A stretch of DNA of 64,000 nucleotides from assembly GCF_963855985.1 (NCBI RefSeq), contig NW_026973566.1, forward strand, positions 1,922,001-1,986,000, given 5' to 3'. The notes under the pieces were generated by a model, which worked only from the letters and a program-made list of their open reading frames with translations, was not told the DNA's origin and did no database searches. Position 1 is the first letter of the stretch. Each line of letters opens with the position of its first letter. The DNA comes from Ostrinia nubilalis. Taxonomy: Eukaryota; Arthropoda; Insecta; Lepidoptera; Crambidae. Made by a program: the position numbers and the translations under genes. Below, piece after piece: positions 22,482 to 32,679 of the stretch.

Positions 22482-22677
22482 TGTTCAATGCAAACATCAG
22501 TCACTCATTCATACTTATTCATTCGTTCCTTTTTGACATTCATTCCATTGGAGAGAATCGGACGGATTGCACGTTGGAGTCTATAACCTCCACCCCAAAA
22601 TTGTTTTACAATTAATTAACGTGTGTCCAATGTGTCAATATACGCAATTTGAAATTTAACAAGTGTTTCCATGAACA
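22482..22677 (+). repeat. 3' LTR of element D
   Basis: 196-bp copy identical to 15864-16059. The bases in front of it are CTTTTGCCTTTGGCCCCCAA, lacking a clear polypurine tract on the coding strand. Confidence 0.94.
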
Positions 22678-22830
22678 AAATGAACCTAATGTCTTGAGAA
22701 ACGTTACGAATTATTATTTGTATGAGTTTACGGTAAATATTAGGTAGAAATATTACGGAAAATTCCCAAAATATACCAGCTATGTTTACGGGTCGGATTT
22801 TAGATATCAAAATTAGATCAGGAGCCACCT

Positions 22831-22849
22831 GTCCCGAGTTTCGGCACCA
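22831..22849 (-). promoter_or_regulatory. Element B primer-binding site
   Basis: On the minus strand, six bases after the 5' LTR, the sequence reads TGGTGCCGAAACTCGGGAC. TGG is the complement of a tRNA CCA end, and the rest has the form used by BEL/Pao elements. This fixes the minus-strand orientation of B and shows which of its two LTRs is 5'. Confidence 0.85.
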
Positions 22850-22855
22850 TAAAGA

Positions 22856-23418
22856 TGTGCAGTCAATGGCCCTGCCGGAACAGGCCGATTGCAGCACTCT
22901 GGGTCAGAACCCCTGAAAGGAGCCCTGCCAACAAATTTACGAATCGCGGTTCGCTCGCCCACCACCAATAAACAACCACTTACCAATGGGAGCAGGCTTT
23001 TCTTCCACGTACGAGTAGACAGGGTGGTTTCTTCTAATCCTCTTTTGAAATCTAGCGAGTGCGGTCTGCAGCCACGCGGTTTTCACGCGCAGGTCGGATC
23101 CCAGCTGGTAGTCTTCGGATTCAGGTGCAAACGATGGGGCACAGAGATAATTCACCCAGAACACTCCACAACACTTCTCAGACGGAAATACAGTCAAAAT
23201 ATAGCGAAATTGAAAATATTTGCAACAGCAATTTAAACGTTGCAGCTCGCGGCGAGGACGGCCATCACACTCGTTTTTTCAGCCAATCAGGATCGACTCT
23301 CATTGATATGCTCGTAGGAATCGAGCGTTGCTATTGGTTGATTAGAACGAGCGAAACGAATGAAGTTTTAAACGAATGTTGGCGCGGCATGATTTGAAAT
23401 AGTTACGTTTACTGTACA
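22856..23418 (-). repeat. 5' LTR of element B
   Basis: 563-bp partner of 4651-5213, with no indels between them and about four substitutions. Confidence 0.93.
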
Positions 23419-24002
23419 ATGTTTCTTAGGTATTTATTTCCTTAGATTGTATTGTAAAGATGTTTATTTTAATTTTAGATGCAAAGATTGCGTAGTTCCT
23501 TCTCGCTTAAAATTTAGCCATTATTATTAGTTAGTTTAATTCCTATCAAAAGTCCTTTCTGCTTTCTTTTGCCATTAACCGTGACTGCCACATCGCGATT
23601 TCTAATTAGTAGTAGTAGTTCCTGAGCAGTTCGCAGTTTTGTTGGCCAGATAACGGAAGTTCGCGTTCATGTTGCAGTCACGGTGAAAAGTCGGACATTT
23701 TACTAAGTGCCTAATACTCGGTGTTCCAGGGTTTTTATGCCGGACATAATAGTAAAGGCAGTCTACACCACGCTCAAGGAAGGACGAAGCCTACTGAAGC
23801 TGTCGGACACCTACCTCAGGCCAGTGTTGGAACTATTTAACCGTCCCGGTGATACCAAATTATTTCTGATAAGAAAGAACCCGACCCTGAGAGTACTTAA
23901 TTTTAGATTTTAATTAATATAAATAATAAGGAATAATAACTGCAGAACTTCAATAAACTTATTATCTTGTATTTGTTCAGTTTCATTCATTACAACGTAA
24001 CA
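23419..24002 (+). repeat. Gypsy A 5' LTR, downstream portion
   Basis: Starts with the ATGTT duplicated by insertion of B and matches A's 3' LTR from about 43014 to 43598 almost exactly. It contains AATAAA at 23952-23957 and ends ACAACGTAACA. The upstream portion of the same LTR is at 4547-4650, beyond element B. Confidence 0.92.
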
Positions 24003-24004
24003 AG

Positions 24005-24020
24005 TGGCGCCCATTCTCGC
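24005..24020 (+). promoter_or_regulatory. Gypsy A primer-binding site
   Basis: TGGCGCCCATTCTCGC lies two bases after the LTR end. TGG matches the CCA end of a tRNA; I cannot name the tRNA with certainty. Confidence 0.75.
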
Positions 24021-24520
24021 GGTTCTTGAGGTAATTTGGTAGTAACGGGTCGTAAATACTTTTTAGTTTTCTCGGTGTTGGTAGTAGTTACTTGGTGAAT
24101 GGTATTTGTAAAACGATTTTGTTTGAGTCTACGCTAACAATTTAAGATGGTGAGTAATTTTTATTTATTCTGTATTTAGCTTAAATTAACTACTTTTACT
24201 GTAATACCTTAAAATTGTTATACTCACGATCTGAAATTTGTATAAATTTTGCCAATAAATTTTTCTGCCTATCTTTTTTAATATTCTTGACTACTCTTCT
24301 CACACTACTTTTAATTAAATTAACGGAATCGTTCTGTCACATAGCTGATTGATGTAACAGAATGGACTTAAAAAAAAAATAGGAATCATAAATATTTATA
24401 GTATAGCACCTAATACTAGATTAGTTGTGATACAATATTTGGTTATTAGATTTTACTAAAATAAAAGTTTTTGCCCTACTTACTCGGTCTATTTAACAGT
24501 CTTATTTTTCGATATTAAAC

Positions 24521-25694
24521 ATGGACTATACTATTAAATTCCTGTCACTTCAAAAATCTGAATTGGAATACGAGGTAGGCCTGCGTGGTGATACTCCGGC
24601 AGATACTGTTGTTGAACTACGGAGACAAATAACTAAATTATCACGCGGATTTTCATCCGAGGACATACTTGAGTCACATCTCGATGCACATGAAGATTTA
24701 AAAGGCGCTAGGGAGTGCTTGTACAAAAGCCAAAGTAATATTGGTACTCTTAAAACGAAATATGATAATAACTTATATTTGCGCACTCAAAACTTTTTGA
24801 ATCACATTTATTACCGTCTTACAAGGATTAACCCAAACACACCTGATGACACTTCCCTCTTGTCAGAATTAAATAAACATCTAACTAACCAATACAAAGA
24901 AATTAATAAACTGGCACCTACTAAAACTAACACCTCAACATCAGAAAATACCAGTGAAGGAATGGAAACTAATAGCGCTACCACAAACATTGCCGTTACA
25001 TGTGACCGTGGAATTGGTTCAGACCTTCACAAACTTAAATATGACGGAAAAACATGCACGCACTTGCGTGCATTAAATAGAAAAAGTTGACGAGTTTACC
25101 AAGGCCCGTAATATAAATTCTGACAGGATCTTATCGTTTGCTGCCGAAATTTTTACTGACAATGCCTTGCACTGGTTTCGAAGCATTCGAGACACCATTA
25201 CAACCTGGGAAGAACTAGCTTTTCTCTTAAAAAAAGATTTTGGACAATTTGATTATGACTACAGATTAATGTCTGAGATTAGAGCAAGATCACAGGGTGA
25301 AAGTGAAAACATTACTGTCTACTTATCTATTATGCACTGTATGTTTTCACGTTTATCTCGCGCACCAAGTGAGGATGAAAAGCTGGAAATTTTATTACAC
25401 AATATTAGACCTTGTTATGCTGGCATTTTAGCTACCTCCCCAGAAATAAAAAATATTGAAGCACTACGAAGTCTATGCCGTAATTTTGAAAATTACCAAT
25501 CTAGGTTGTTACAGTTTCGCGAACCACCAAAGGTAACATCGGAAACACTCGCTCCTGAATTTGCCTACAATAAACCTAGCACATCACAAACTAAAACATA
25601 TAACAATACTATGTACAAACCTAATAACTACAACAAATACACCACTAAATTTTTATCACCGAAAAAAAAAATTCTGGGTCATTTGAGTTATTGA
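24521..25694 (+). pseudogene. Gypsy A Gag (one frameshift, carboxy end lost)
   Basis: 24521-25090 encodes the amino half, rich in charged and Asn/Thr residues. An extra base in a TTAAATAG context near 25068 shifts the frame, and the conserved retrotransposon Gag core continues at about 25085-25694: ALHWFRSIRDTITTWEELAF, then FLLKKDFG and the LEILLHNIRPCYAGIL segment. A zinc knuckle expected after this is not preserved; the sequence near 25640-25740 has A-rich runs and stops. The protein would have formed the capsid. Confidence 0.85.
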
Positions 25695-25779
25695 TACTAA
25701 TCCTATTTATGCAAAAAAAAAAGTTAAATAAAGCTACTCAAAATATCATCCCAAAATTGGTAATATTTGGACACACGCG

Positions 25780-27055
25780 TCGCTAGCACTAGGTATTTAC
25801 GCTCAACGCAAGGCCGCCCGTTACTATGGAGAGAGATGCGACGTTGCCGGCCCGACGCTTCCTAAAGGCGGCGGTGTACGTTTGTTGTGCGGCCATTATC
25901 GGGCGGGTGCCCGCGGCCCCGCGCCGCCGTCTCGCTCGCCCGGCCGCCGGCCGCGGTCGATCAGTTGCGCGCGCGCGAGCTCTTGATCGGTCGTGAACTG
26001 TCTTGTTAACATTGTATCAATCAAGTCAATAGTGTCGTGCAATTATTACGTTGTCTTACCAATTCACCTCACGTGAATACGTGTTAATGATACGTGCATT
26101 ATTATTCTTGGCCGGAGAAATTGTGTAGTGCAGTTTTACGACTGTACCGGGACAGCCACACTTCAGCACGATGCAGGGTGCTTATCAAAGCATTGAATTT
26201 TGCCGGTCCTAAGGCCGATCCTAAGCCCGGGTAAGTATGAAGGGAAAGTTGAATTATTTTTATTATTTTACCTAAGCGCCTACTAAAACCACCATCTAAA
26301 ACTGTTCGCACCACTCAGCTGTTATGGCGGATCTTAAATTCACGAACTACGGACGACGTGCGATCTCAATTGGAGTTACACAGTAGGTATTATTATTAAC
26401 TAGTGTTAAAAACTCACAGAAATACAACGTGACGTATTACGTAATTACTAAATTACTGTTTTCGTCCTTTGCCCTGCGTTCAATTACATTCTAATTACCT
26501 ACTTGAAATGTTGCAATAAAAATAGCCTAGGATAGGTAGGTAAGTAAAACATTATTATTATTCTGTGATGATAACACTGAAAGCCGCTGTTTTGGCAGAT
26601 CTTTGAATGACATATTGCTTTTAAAGTCGTAGTAGCCTCGTAACGACACATTGGTGTGTATTCGTAACGTATTCACAGTAGGTAGGTATTTCATTGTATT
26701 ATTAACTTACAATTAGTGTTAACAGTCAGAATACCACGTAAAGAAGTACGTAAGTGTAATGAAACACTTATTAGAACTCAAAATTACTTGAAATGTTGCA
26801 TTAAAATGGTCTAAATTAGTAATAATAACACTGGAAGCGTGGTCAAGACGTGAGCGAGACAGACAGATCAATGTGCGAGCGCGTACGACTACTCTACTGA
26901 ATGAACGAGCAGCGGAGTGGCCCAGCTGTGACGCGTAAAATAGGGACTAAAGAAAATTTAATAAAAAAATTAACTTTATAAAAATTTTAATTTTTTTTTT
27001 TTACTTTATAATTTTCACACATTTCTACATAACCTGTTAAAATTTTTCCGGTGAT
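25780..27055. other. Unassigned insert in gypsy A with a CpG-rich head and splice-donor-like site
   Basis: This separates the end of gag from pol linker sequence that resumes near 27060. About 25840-25985 is strikingly GC- and CpG-rich, unlike its AT-rich surroundings. GTAAGTATG follows CCCGG at 26230, a strong splice-donor form on the plus strand. Further on, a diverged direct duplication is visible (about 26375-26540 and 26675-26825, sharing CTTGAAATGTTGCA). No open frame of note, no terminal inverted repeat and no target duplication were found. It could be a captured promoter/first exon or the 5' end of an unknown element. Confidence 0.45.
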
Positions 27056-27173
27056 AAAAAAGTAGTGGTGTATAATGACTATAATAAAACGAATAACACT
27101 CCTAACTACACTAATGCATTAGATACTGTACCGGTGAACTCCATTGCAAATAACAGTAATTTAATGTAAAATT

Positions 27174-27791
27174 CTTCTTCTTCTTCTTCTTCTTTTCAGC
27201 CAAATGACGTCCACTGCTGGACAAAGGCCTCCCCCAAGGTTTTCCACAATGAACGGTCCTGCGCTGCCCGCATCCAGGCTCTTCCCGCGACCTTTACCAG
27301 ATCGTCGGTCCACCTAGTAGGAGGCCTGCCCACGCTACGTCTTCCAGCCCGTGGTCGCCACTCGAGAACTTTCCTGCCCCAACGGCCATCGTCTCTACGA
27401 GCTATGTGCCCCGCCCACTGCCACTTGATTTTAGCAATTCTGCGAGCTATGTCGGTTACTTTGGTTATGGTTATGGATGGTTACCAGTTAGGTAGGTCCA
27501 ACTTCGAGAAAGAGGTCAATCGTCGAATCCAACTCGGATGGGCAGCGTTCGGGAAGCTTCGCCATATACTCACGTCCGAAATACCGCAGTGTCTTAAGTC
27601 GAAAGTATTTGACCAATGCGTGTTGCCAGTGATGGTATACGGATCTGAGACGTGGTCGCTTACTATGGGCCTCATAAGAAGGCTCAAGGTCACCCAAAGG
27701 GCGATGGAGCGGGCTATGCTCGGAGTTTCCCTGCGTGATCGAATCAGAAATGAGGAGATCCGCAGGAGAACCAAAGTAACCGACATAGCAA
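27174..27791 (-). mobile_element. RTE-like LINE fragment with internal inversion (twin priming)
   Basis: Flanked by an 11-bp duplication AATGTAAAATT (27163-27173 and 27792-27802). The left part, 27174-27460, is minus strand and encodes the extreme carboxy end of an RTE-type ORF (words such as WQWAGHIARR and VGRPPTRWTDDLVKVAG) with a (GAA)n-type tail at the left edge. The right part, about 27475-27791, is plus strand and encodes the region just upstream (EVNRRIQLGWAAFGKL, MVYGSETWSLT, MERAMLGVSLRDRIR). Both parts share the junction words ACCAAAGTAACCGACATAGC. The 5' end is truncated. This is the standard product of twin priming during target-primed reverse transcription. Confidence 0.9.
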
Positions 27792-27802
27792 AATGTAAAA
27801 TT

Positions 27803-28047
27803 GCCTTTCTAAAATTTCTTTTCTTTTTCAAGACGATCCTAAAGTCATGGAAATATCTATAAGTAATGGTATCCATTCTTATGAAAATCTCACTGAGCAG
27901 CAGAGAAAAATAGCTGATAAAACCATCAAGCAATTCACGGATATATCTTTTGAACATAAAGGTCTAGGCAGGACACACTTAATCACCCACAAAATTGATA
28001 CTGGCGACGCCAGTCTTATTAAGCAAAGATATTACCGTATGTCACCG
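27803..28047 (+). pseudogene. Gypsy A pol linker before RT
   Basis: Starts right after the RTE target duplication. From 27847 it encodes EISISNGIHSYENLTEQQRK and continues through LGRTHLITHKIDTGDASLIK, the conserved approach to the Ty3/gypsy RT. It is cut at the Transib-like insertion at 28048 and resumes in the same phase at 29789. Confidence 0.85.
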
Positions 28048-29783
28048 CACATACGTAGATTTCAACGATTTAGGCGGCCAAAACCCAGTTTTCCAAAATC
28101 AATCTATTGAAAAATAAACCATGTACGCGGATAGTACACACTTCCAGGAATACCATGGTACCTTTTTCAATGTTCAACGAGCGCAAATCTACCCTCTAGA
28201 GTAGTCTGAATGCGATAGTTCGCTTAACGTGTATGTATTTGTTTTCGGGCGCTCTTAAACTTACAACTTTTGTAAATTGCATATTTATTTTCAAAACCAT
28301 TGTTTTCGAGTAACAGTGGTGGATTGCGATAATTAAGGATAGAGCCTATGTTTTTCAACAGTAATTTACTTAGTTTTTGTTTTCCTAAATATATTTAAAA
28401 ATTGTCAAAGATAGCTGTATCAGAAATGAATTTTTTTTGTATTTTTTATTTTAAAGTGGTCGTTTAACTAACTTCAGGGTCCGTCCGAGCAATAATTTCT
28501 TTATTTTTTAATAGTTTACATATTGTTCTTAAAATCTACAAAAAAATTTGCCGCGGAAACCCGCGCTTTTTTAAATTAACAGCATTTGAAGATTTGGAGA
28601 AAAAATTGAGCAAAATATCATTTTATTGCTACTTTGTATTAAATCCATTTACTTTTTATTTTAGGCCTGTCTGGTGCCTCGGGTACTAAAGTAGTTACTC
28701 GGAATTACTTATTTGACCAGATACAAAGGCAAAATTTACCAAGTTTCAGTGATAAACTTGATTTTTATGAAGATTTTCTTTTGAGTCGTTATGGAGACAC
28801 AGAAAATGCTGAAAAAAGTTTGAAGCAAAGTTCTTCTTATGTGAAAAGCTAATTCAAGAAGAGGTGGATGAAAGCCAATAAACATGAAGAAGTGTTTTTT
28901 AAAAACAAGCCGCAGAAGCCCCGAACAAGCATTTCCGGTCATATCGGCTTAACTTTGCTAGAAAGTTTTCTAGAAAGGAACGCAATGTAGATAGGCTTTT
29001 ATTAACATCAGACCCCTTGATCAGCTCCAGGAGACACAATAAGACCTTCTCGCAAAGCATTCCTTCCTGAAACAATGGAAATGATGTCTGCCAAGCCAAG
29101 TAGCAAGTAGTGACCCAATGAGGAATGCTCTCAAAGTGAGATTGATATACCTACCTACTTATTGTTATTTTATAAAAATACAAAAATTTGCCAAGTGCGT
29201 GTCGTTCCAAGCGCAGTGTAGGGTTCCGTAGTTGTCAGTCGTTACCATAATATATTTCATAAGCAAGCAATTACTTCATCTAAAGTCACTTTTAATATTT
29301 TCTTCTAAGGATTTTTTATTAAGTATGAAATTTTACACGAGTTAAACGACTATTACTCTTGAACTAACTGATCTATCTTAATCGTCATAGTTTTCCTTAA
29401 AAGTTCATGAAAAGCACTATTATTATGAATTTTTCCAGATTTTTCAAACCAACACTTTAGTTTTTAGAGTAAAAAAAATTATCACTTTAAACTTTAATAT
29501 TTTGCAAACGGATCACTAAATCAAAAAATAGTCTTAGAAACCCCTATCATTTTAAATGACCTATCCAACGATACCACACACGATGGGGTATCAATGATAA
29601 CAATGAAACTTTTTAATATATATTTTTTTTAAATTTCTATATTTAAGTGAAAAATGTTTTATTATAATTAATAATAAAAGAAATCAGTCAAAAATGGTTT
29701 ATTTTAATTTAATTTTGTACTTATAACTAATTTCAAGCAAAACATATTTTTGGCCGCCTAAATCATTGAAATCTACCTATGTG
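28048..29783. mobile_element. Transib-like DNA transposon, non-coding or decayed
   Basis: Terminal inverted repeats of about 36 bp begin CACATACGTAGATTTCAA at 28048 and, inverted, CACATAGGTAGATTTCAA at 29783, with two differences. The flanking 5-bp duplication is CACCG (28043-28047 and 29784-29788), and the interrupted gypsy frame is restored by removing it. CAC-starting termini and a GC-rich 5-bp duplication are features of Transib elements. Between 28660 and 29100 there are short coding-like pieces (for example FKKRWMKANKHEEVFF) broken by stops, which I could not match to a transposase. It also contains a 410-bp repeat at 29188-29600. Confidence 0.7.
29188..29600 (+). repeat. Dispersed repeat (CCAAGTGCGTGTCG...GGGTTCCGTAG family), copy 1
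   Basis: Shares its head with 44218-44262 and, in inverse orientation, most of its length with 51577-51812: the words GCAAGCAATTA, TTTAATATTTTGCAAACGG, TAGTCTTAGA and ACCTATCCAACGATACC recur in the same order. No coding frame. The GGTTCCGTAG core is one I associate with abundant lepidopteran repeats, from memory only. Confidence 0.75.
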
Positions 29784-30947
29784 CACCGGTCAAACAAAAA
29801 ATAATCGCGGAACAGGTTGACGAAATGCTTGCTATGGACGTAATAGAACCCAGCGAAAGTCCATGGTCTTCTCCTGTACTGGTGGTGGATAAAAAAGATG
29901 GAAAGCCACGTTTCTGCCTAGATAGCCGTAAACTAAATTCTATAACTAAGAAAGACGCCTATAACTTACCCTATGTTTCTGAAATTTTGGACATTCTAAG
30001 AGAAGCTAAATACATATATGTCAAAGCTAGACCTATCTAAAGCTTTTTGGCAAATTTCAATCCACCCCCCGGATCGCGAGAAGACCGCTTTCTATGTTCC
30101 AGGTCGCGGCACACTAATGTTCAAAGTTACTGCGTTCGGTTTGTCCAATGCCCCAGCAACTCAACAGCGTCTTGTAGATCTTCTCTTCGGAAATGACTTT
30201 GAATTAAAGGTGTTTTGTTTCCTTGATGACGTCATCATTATCAGCAAAACATTCGAGGAGCACGTATCACTCCTAAATCGTGTGCTGACTAAACTAAGTG
30301 ACGCAAATCTGACGATTAATCTAAGCAAATTTCAGTTCTTTTGCAGTCGGTTGCGCTATCTCGGGTACTTAGTGGATGAAAAAGGTCTCCGTACTGACCC
30401 TGAAAAGGTGGACGCTATTTTAAATTTTCCTACTCCTACAAATAAAAAGGAAGTTAAGCGTTTTCTGGGTACAGCTTCGTGGTACAGACTATCAGTACGT
30501 ACAGACAGTAATATCAGCAATAATATCTGTAATGTCAGCAATAGCTGGACCCCTAAATAAACTAACTTCCACTAAAAAAAATTCTCCAGCCTTTAAATGG
30601 ACTCCGGAAGCGGATAGGGCATTTCAGTATCTGCAGTCACTTTTAGTAGAAGCTCCAATTTTGGCTTGTTCTAACTATGAAATGCCATTCGACGTCCATA
30701 CAGATGCTAGCAATTTCGGGGTTGGAGCAATGTTGTCACAGACTATCGACGGCATCGAGCATCCGGTTGCCTACATGAGCCGGTCTCGCTCAGGTGCCGA
30801 ACGTAATTATAGTGCGACAGAAAGAGAAGCTCTCGCTGTTCTGACTGCATTAGAACACTGGCGCTGCTATGTCGAAAACGGTAAACCATTCTCAGTCTAT
30901 ACAGACCATTCCACCTTAAAATGGTTTCTATCTCTTTCAAATCCTAC
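29784..30947 (+). pseudogene. Gypsy A reverse transcriptase and RNase H
   Basis: 29789-30040 carries the RT start (VIEPSESPWSSPVLVVDKKD). The frame shifts near 30020-30040 and continues at 30018-30480 with SKLDLSKAFWQI, the catalytic FLDDV near 30224 and FQFFCSRLRYLGYLVDEKG. A small disordered stretch at 30484-30540 holds near-repeats of GTACAGACAGTAATATCAGC, after which the RNase H is read at 30532-30947 (FDVHTDASNFGVGAMLSQ, ERNYSATEREALAVL, VYTDHSTLKWFL). It is cut by the R1-clade insertion. Two frame lesions make it non-functional as it stands. Confidence 0.9.
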
Positions 30948-31243
30948 TGGTCGCCTTGCGACCTTGCGAACTTGCGCTCGGAACGCCGGAGCGAACGGAC
31001 GTGCGCGCGGAGCTCTCGCGGTCGCTTCGATTTTCTGTGTGCGGGTATTTGCGGCTCAGTGCGGCTAACCTCGTGTTTTTCAAATTGCGTTTTTACATTT
31101 TATTTGTGCCAGTGTTAATAACTGTGTTTTTGTTGTGGTGTTAAACTTTGTACTTGCTGGAAGCTTGAATTGCGAAACAGACGCTTGAGAGCTTTCTTTT
31201 GGCGAGGAAACCCGTAGCTAAGTACCCTAGACTTAAGTTTTTA

Positions 31244-31995
31244 AAATTATCACTTCACGGGATTTATTGCAACAATATCTATTTTAACGGTAAATAATAT
31301 TTACCCTCCCGACGTTTCGGCTCGGTTGCACGAGTCATGGTCGCGGGCAGACTGAAGAGATGCGGCGTCGTCTGCTCCGGCGCGATGAGTTTTCTTCACC
31401 CACCCGCATTTGCACAATATTTTCGTCAGTGGTACAGTCAGTCCGACAAACTACACTAACAGTGTCCGGGTTTCTCTGAGACGGCCTAGAACGCGATTTG
31501 TACTTCGTTATCACCGGATTCCACGCTGATGATAGGTTAAATCCATCTTCTCGATTGAAATTCTTATGCTTTTTAATTTCAATGGCTTCACGTATCAACC
31601 TAACATGGTAATGCCTATCAGTTGAGAGGATTTTCGGGTCATGAAGTTCCATCCAGTGATTAACGTCCGAAGTTAACAAATGTTCAGCTATCGCAGATTT
31701 GCACGTCTGTTGGTTCTTTACAGCCGCTATGTGTTCTTTGACTCTTTCAGCTATAGACCGCTTAGTTTGTCCTATATAAGAACTACCACAGCTGCAATCG
31801 ATCTTATAGACACCCGGCGTCTGAAGAGGTATAATATCCTTTGGCGAGCGAATTTCCTTCGTTACTTTTGACAACGGACTATATACAGTCTTAATGGAGT
31901 ATTTGTTGAGTACTGTTCCAATTTTATCCGTTACCCCTTTCACGTACGGAAGGAAAGCTGGTTCCCTGCTCACCATTGGTTGCTTATCCCTCTTG
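31244..31995 (-). mobile_element. Penelope-like element 3' fragment (GIY-YIG endonuclease end)
   Basis: Minus-strand coding 31976-31335 encodes a GIY-YIG nuclease region: [20 protein letters not shown], then RVKEH and SAIAEHLL. This is the carboxy-terminal endonuclease of Penelope-like retroelements; RT is missing through 5' truncation at about 31995. The 3' UTR (31334-31244) contains AATAAA on the minus strand. An 8-bp candidate duplication AGTTTTTA lies at 31236-31243 and 31996-32003. The insertion is in the 5' leader of the R1-clade element. Confidence 0.88.
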
Positions 31996-32212
31996 AGTTT
32001 TTAGTTTTAGAGTGCTTTATTTTAACTATTATCAGTGTTTTCTGTGTAACCTGAACCTTTTTAGGCTGGTTTTAGCTTTAGTTTTGTGAGCACGTGGTGG
32101 CGTGCTTTGCACGTGCATAACCTCAACGTATAATCACGTGGGGGACTTGGCACTGACAGCTGACAGCTGACAGTTGACACTGACAGTGACAAGTTTGACG
32201 TTTGGTGTGCTG

Positions 32213-32400
32213 CTAGCGCCATCTGTGCTGACTTTTTGACTTTCGACGCTAGCGCCATTTGTGTTTTGACTTTTTATTTTTAATTTACGCCGCTAGCGCC
32301 ATCTGTGTGTGTTTGACATTAATTGCGACACTAGCGCCACCGCTTTTGACAGTTGTGACAAGTGACGTTTGAGTGACAGTGACAGTGACGTTTGACACTG
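32213..32400 (+). repeat. CTAGCGCCA repeats in the R1-element leader
   Basis: The motif GCTAGCGCCATCTGTG or close forms (CTAGCGCCATTTGTG, CTAGCGCCACCG) occurs four times, near 32213, 32250, 32292 and 32332, spaced roughly 40 bases apart. It is followed by TGACAGTGACAGTGACG-type repeats up to 32410. It may act as a promoter or internal regulatory array; no function is shown by sequence alone. Confidence 0.6.
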
Positions 32401-32679
32401 ACACTGACATTTATAGTTTTTAATTAGTGGCAACGTTCCGTTTCACGCGAGGTCCGCCGTCGCGCGGCCTCGCGCGTCTTGAGACGGGGCGCGAACATTT
32501 AAACGCGCTTTCGGCTTTGCGCTTTTAGCCTATCCAAAATTAGAACATTCGCTTGATATTGCGCTTTAACTTTTTGTGCTTGTGGTTCTCAAAAAGAGAA
32601 CATTCGCTTAAAAATTTTTGTTTTGTTTTGCTGCTTCAAAAGTTGAACACTTGCATAGTCTTAGTAGACCAAGCGCAGC

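Larger units (their letters stand above)
15864..22677 (+). mobile_element. BEL/Pao retrotransposon D, nearly intact, inserted in element B leader
   Basis: Identical 196-bp LTRs at 15864-16059 and 22482-22677 begin TGTTCAAT and end ATGAACA, flanked by AAATG at 15859-15863 and 22678-22682. The gag-pro-pol body (16786-21988) is open except for one frameshift near 19160-19200. LTR identity by eye is complete, so this is the youngest LTR insertion in the window. Just upstream of the 3' LTR there is TTTGGCCCCC and no ordinary purine tract. Confidence 0.96.
4651..23418 (-). mobile_element. BEL/Pao retrotransposon B, inserted in the gypsy A 5' LTR
   Basis: Two 563-bp direct repeats (4651-5213 and 22856-23418) of equal length, differing at about four positions, bound the element. 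They are flanked by ATGTT at 4646-4650 and 23419-23423. The intact site is seen in A's 3' LTR near 43013 with no insertion. Read on the minus strand the order is: 5' LTR, 6-base spacer, PBS (22831-22849), leader, gag, protease, RT, RNase H, integrase, DUF5641-like tail, then a purine-rich GGTGGGCGG run just before the 3' LTR. The body is interrupted by copia C and BEL D. Gag-pol is broken by several stops and frameshifts, although the LTRs are nearly identical, so it is non-autonomous now. Confidence 0.92.

Noticed and set aside
31335..31976. Group I intron-type homing endonuclease or bacterial UvrC-like gene (GIY-YIG)
   Set aside because: The Cys-containing [17 protein letters not shown] form and 5' truncation in a retroelement setting identify a Penelope-like element.
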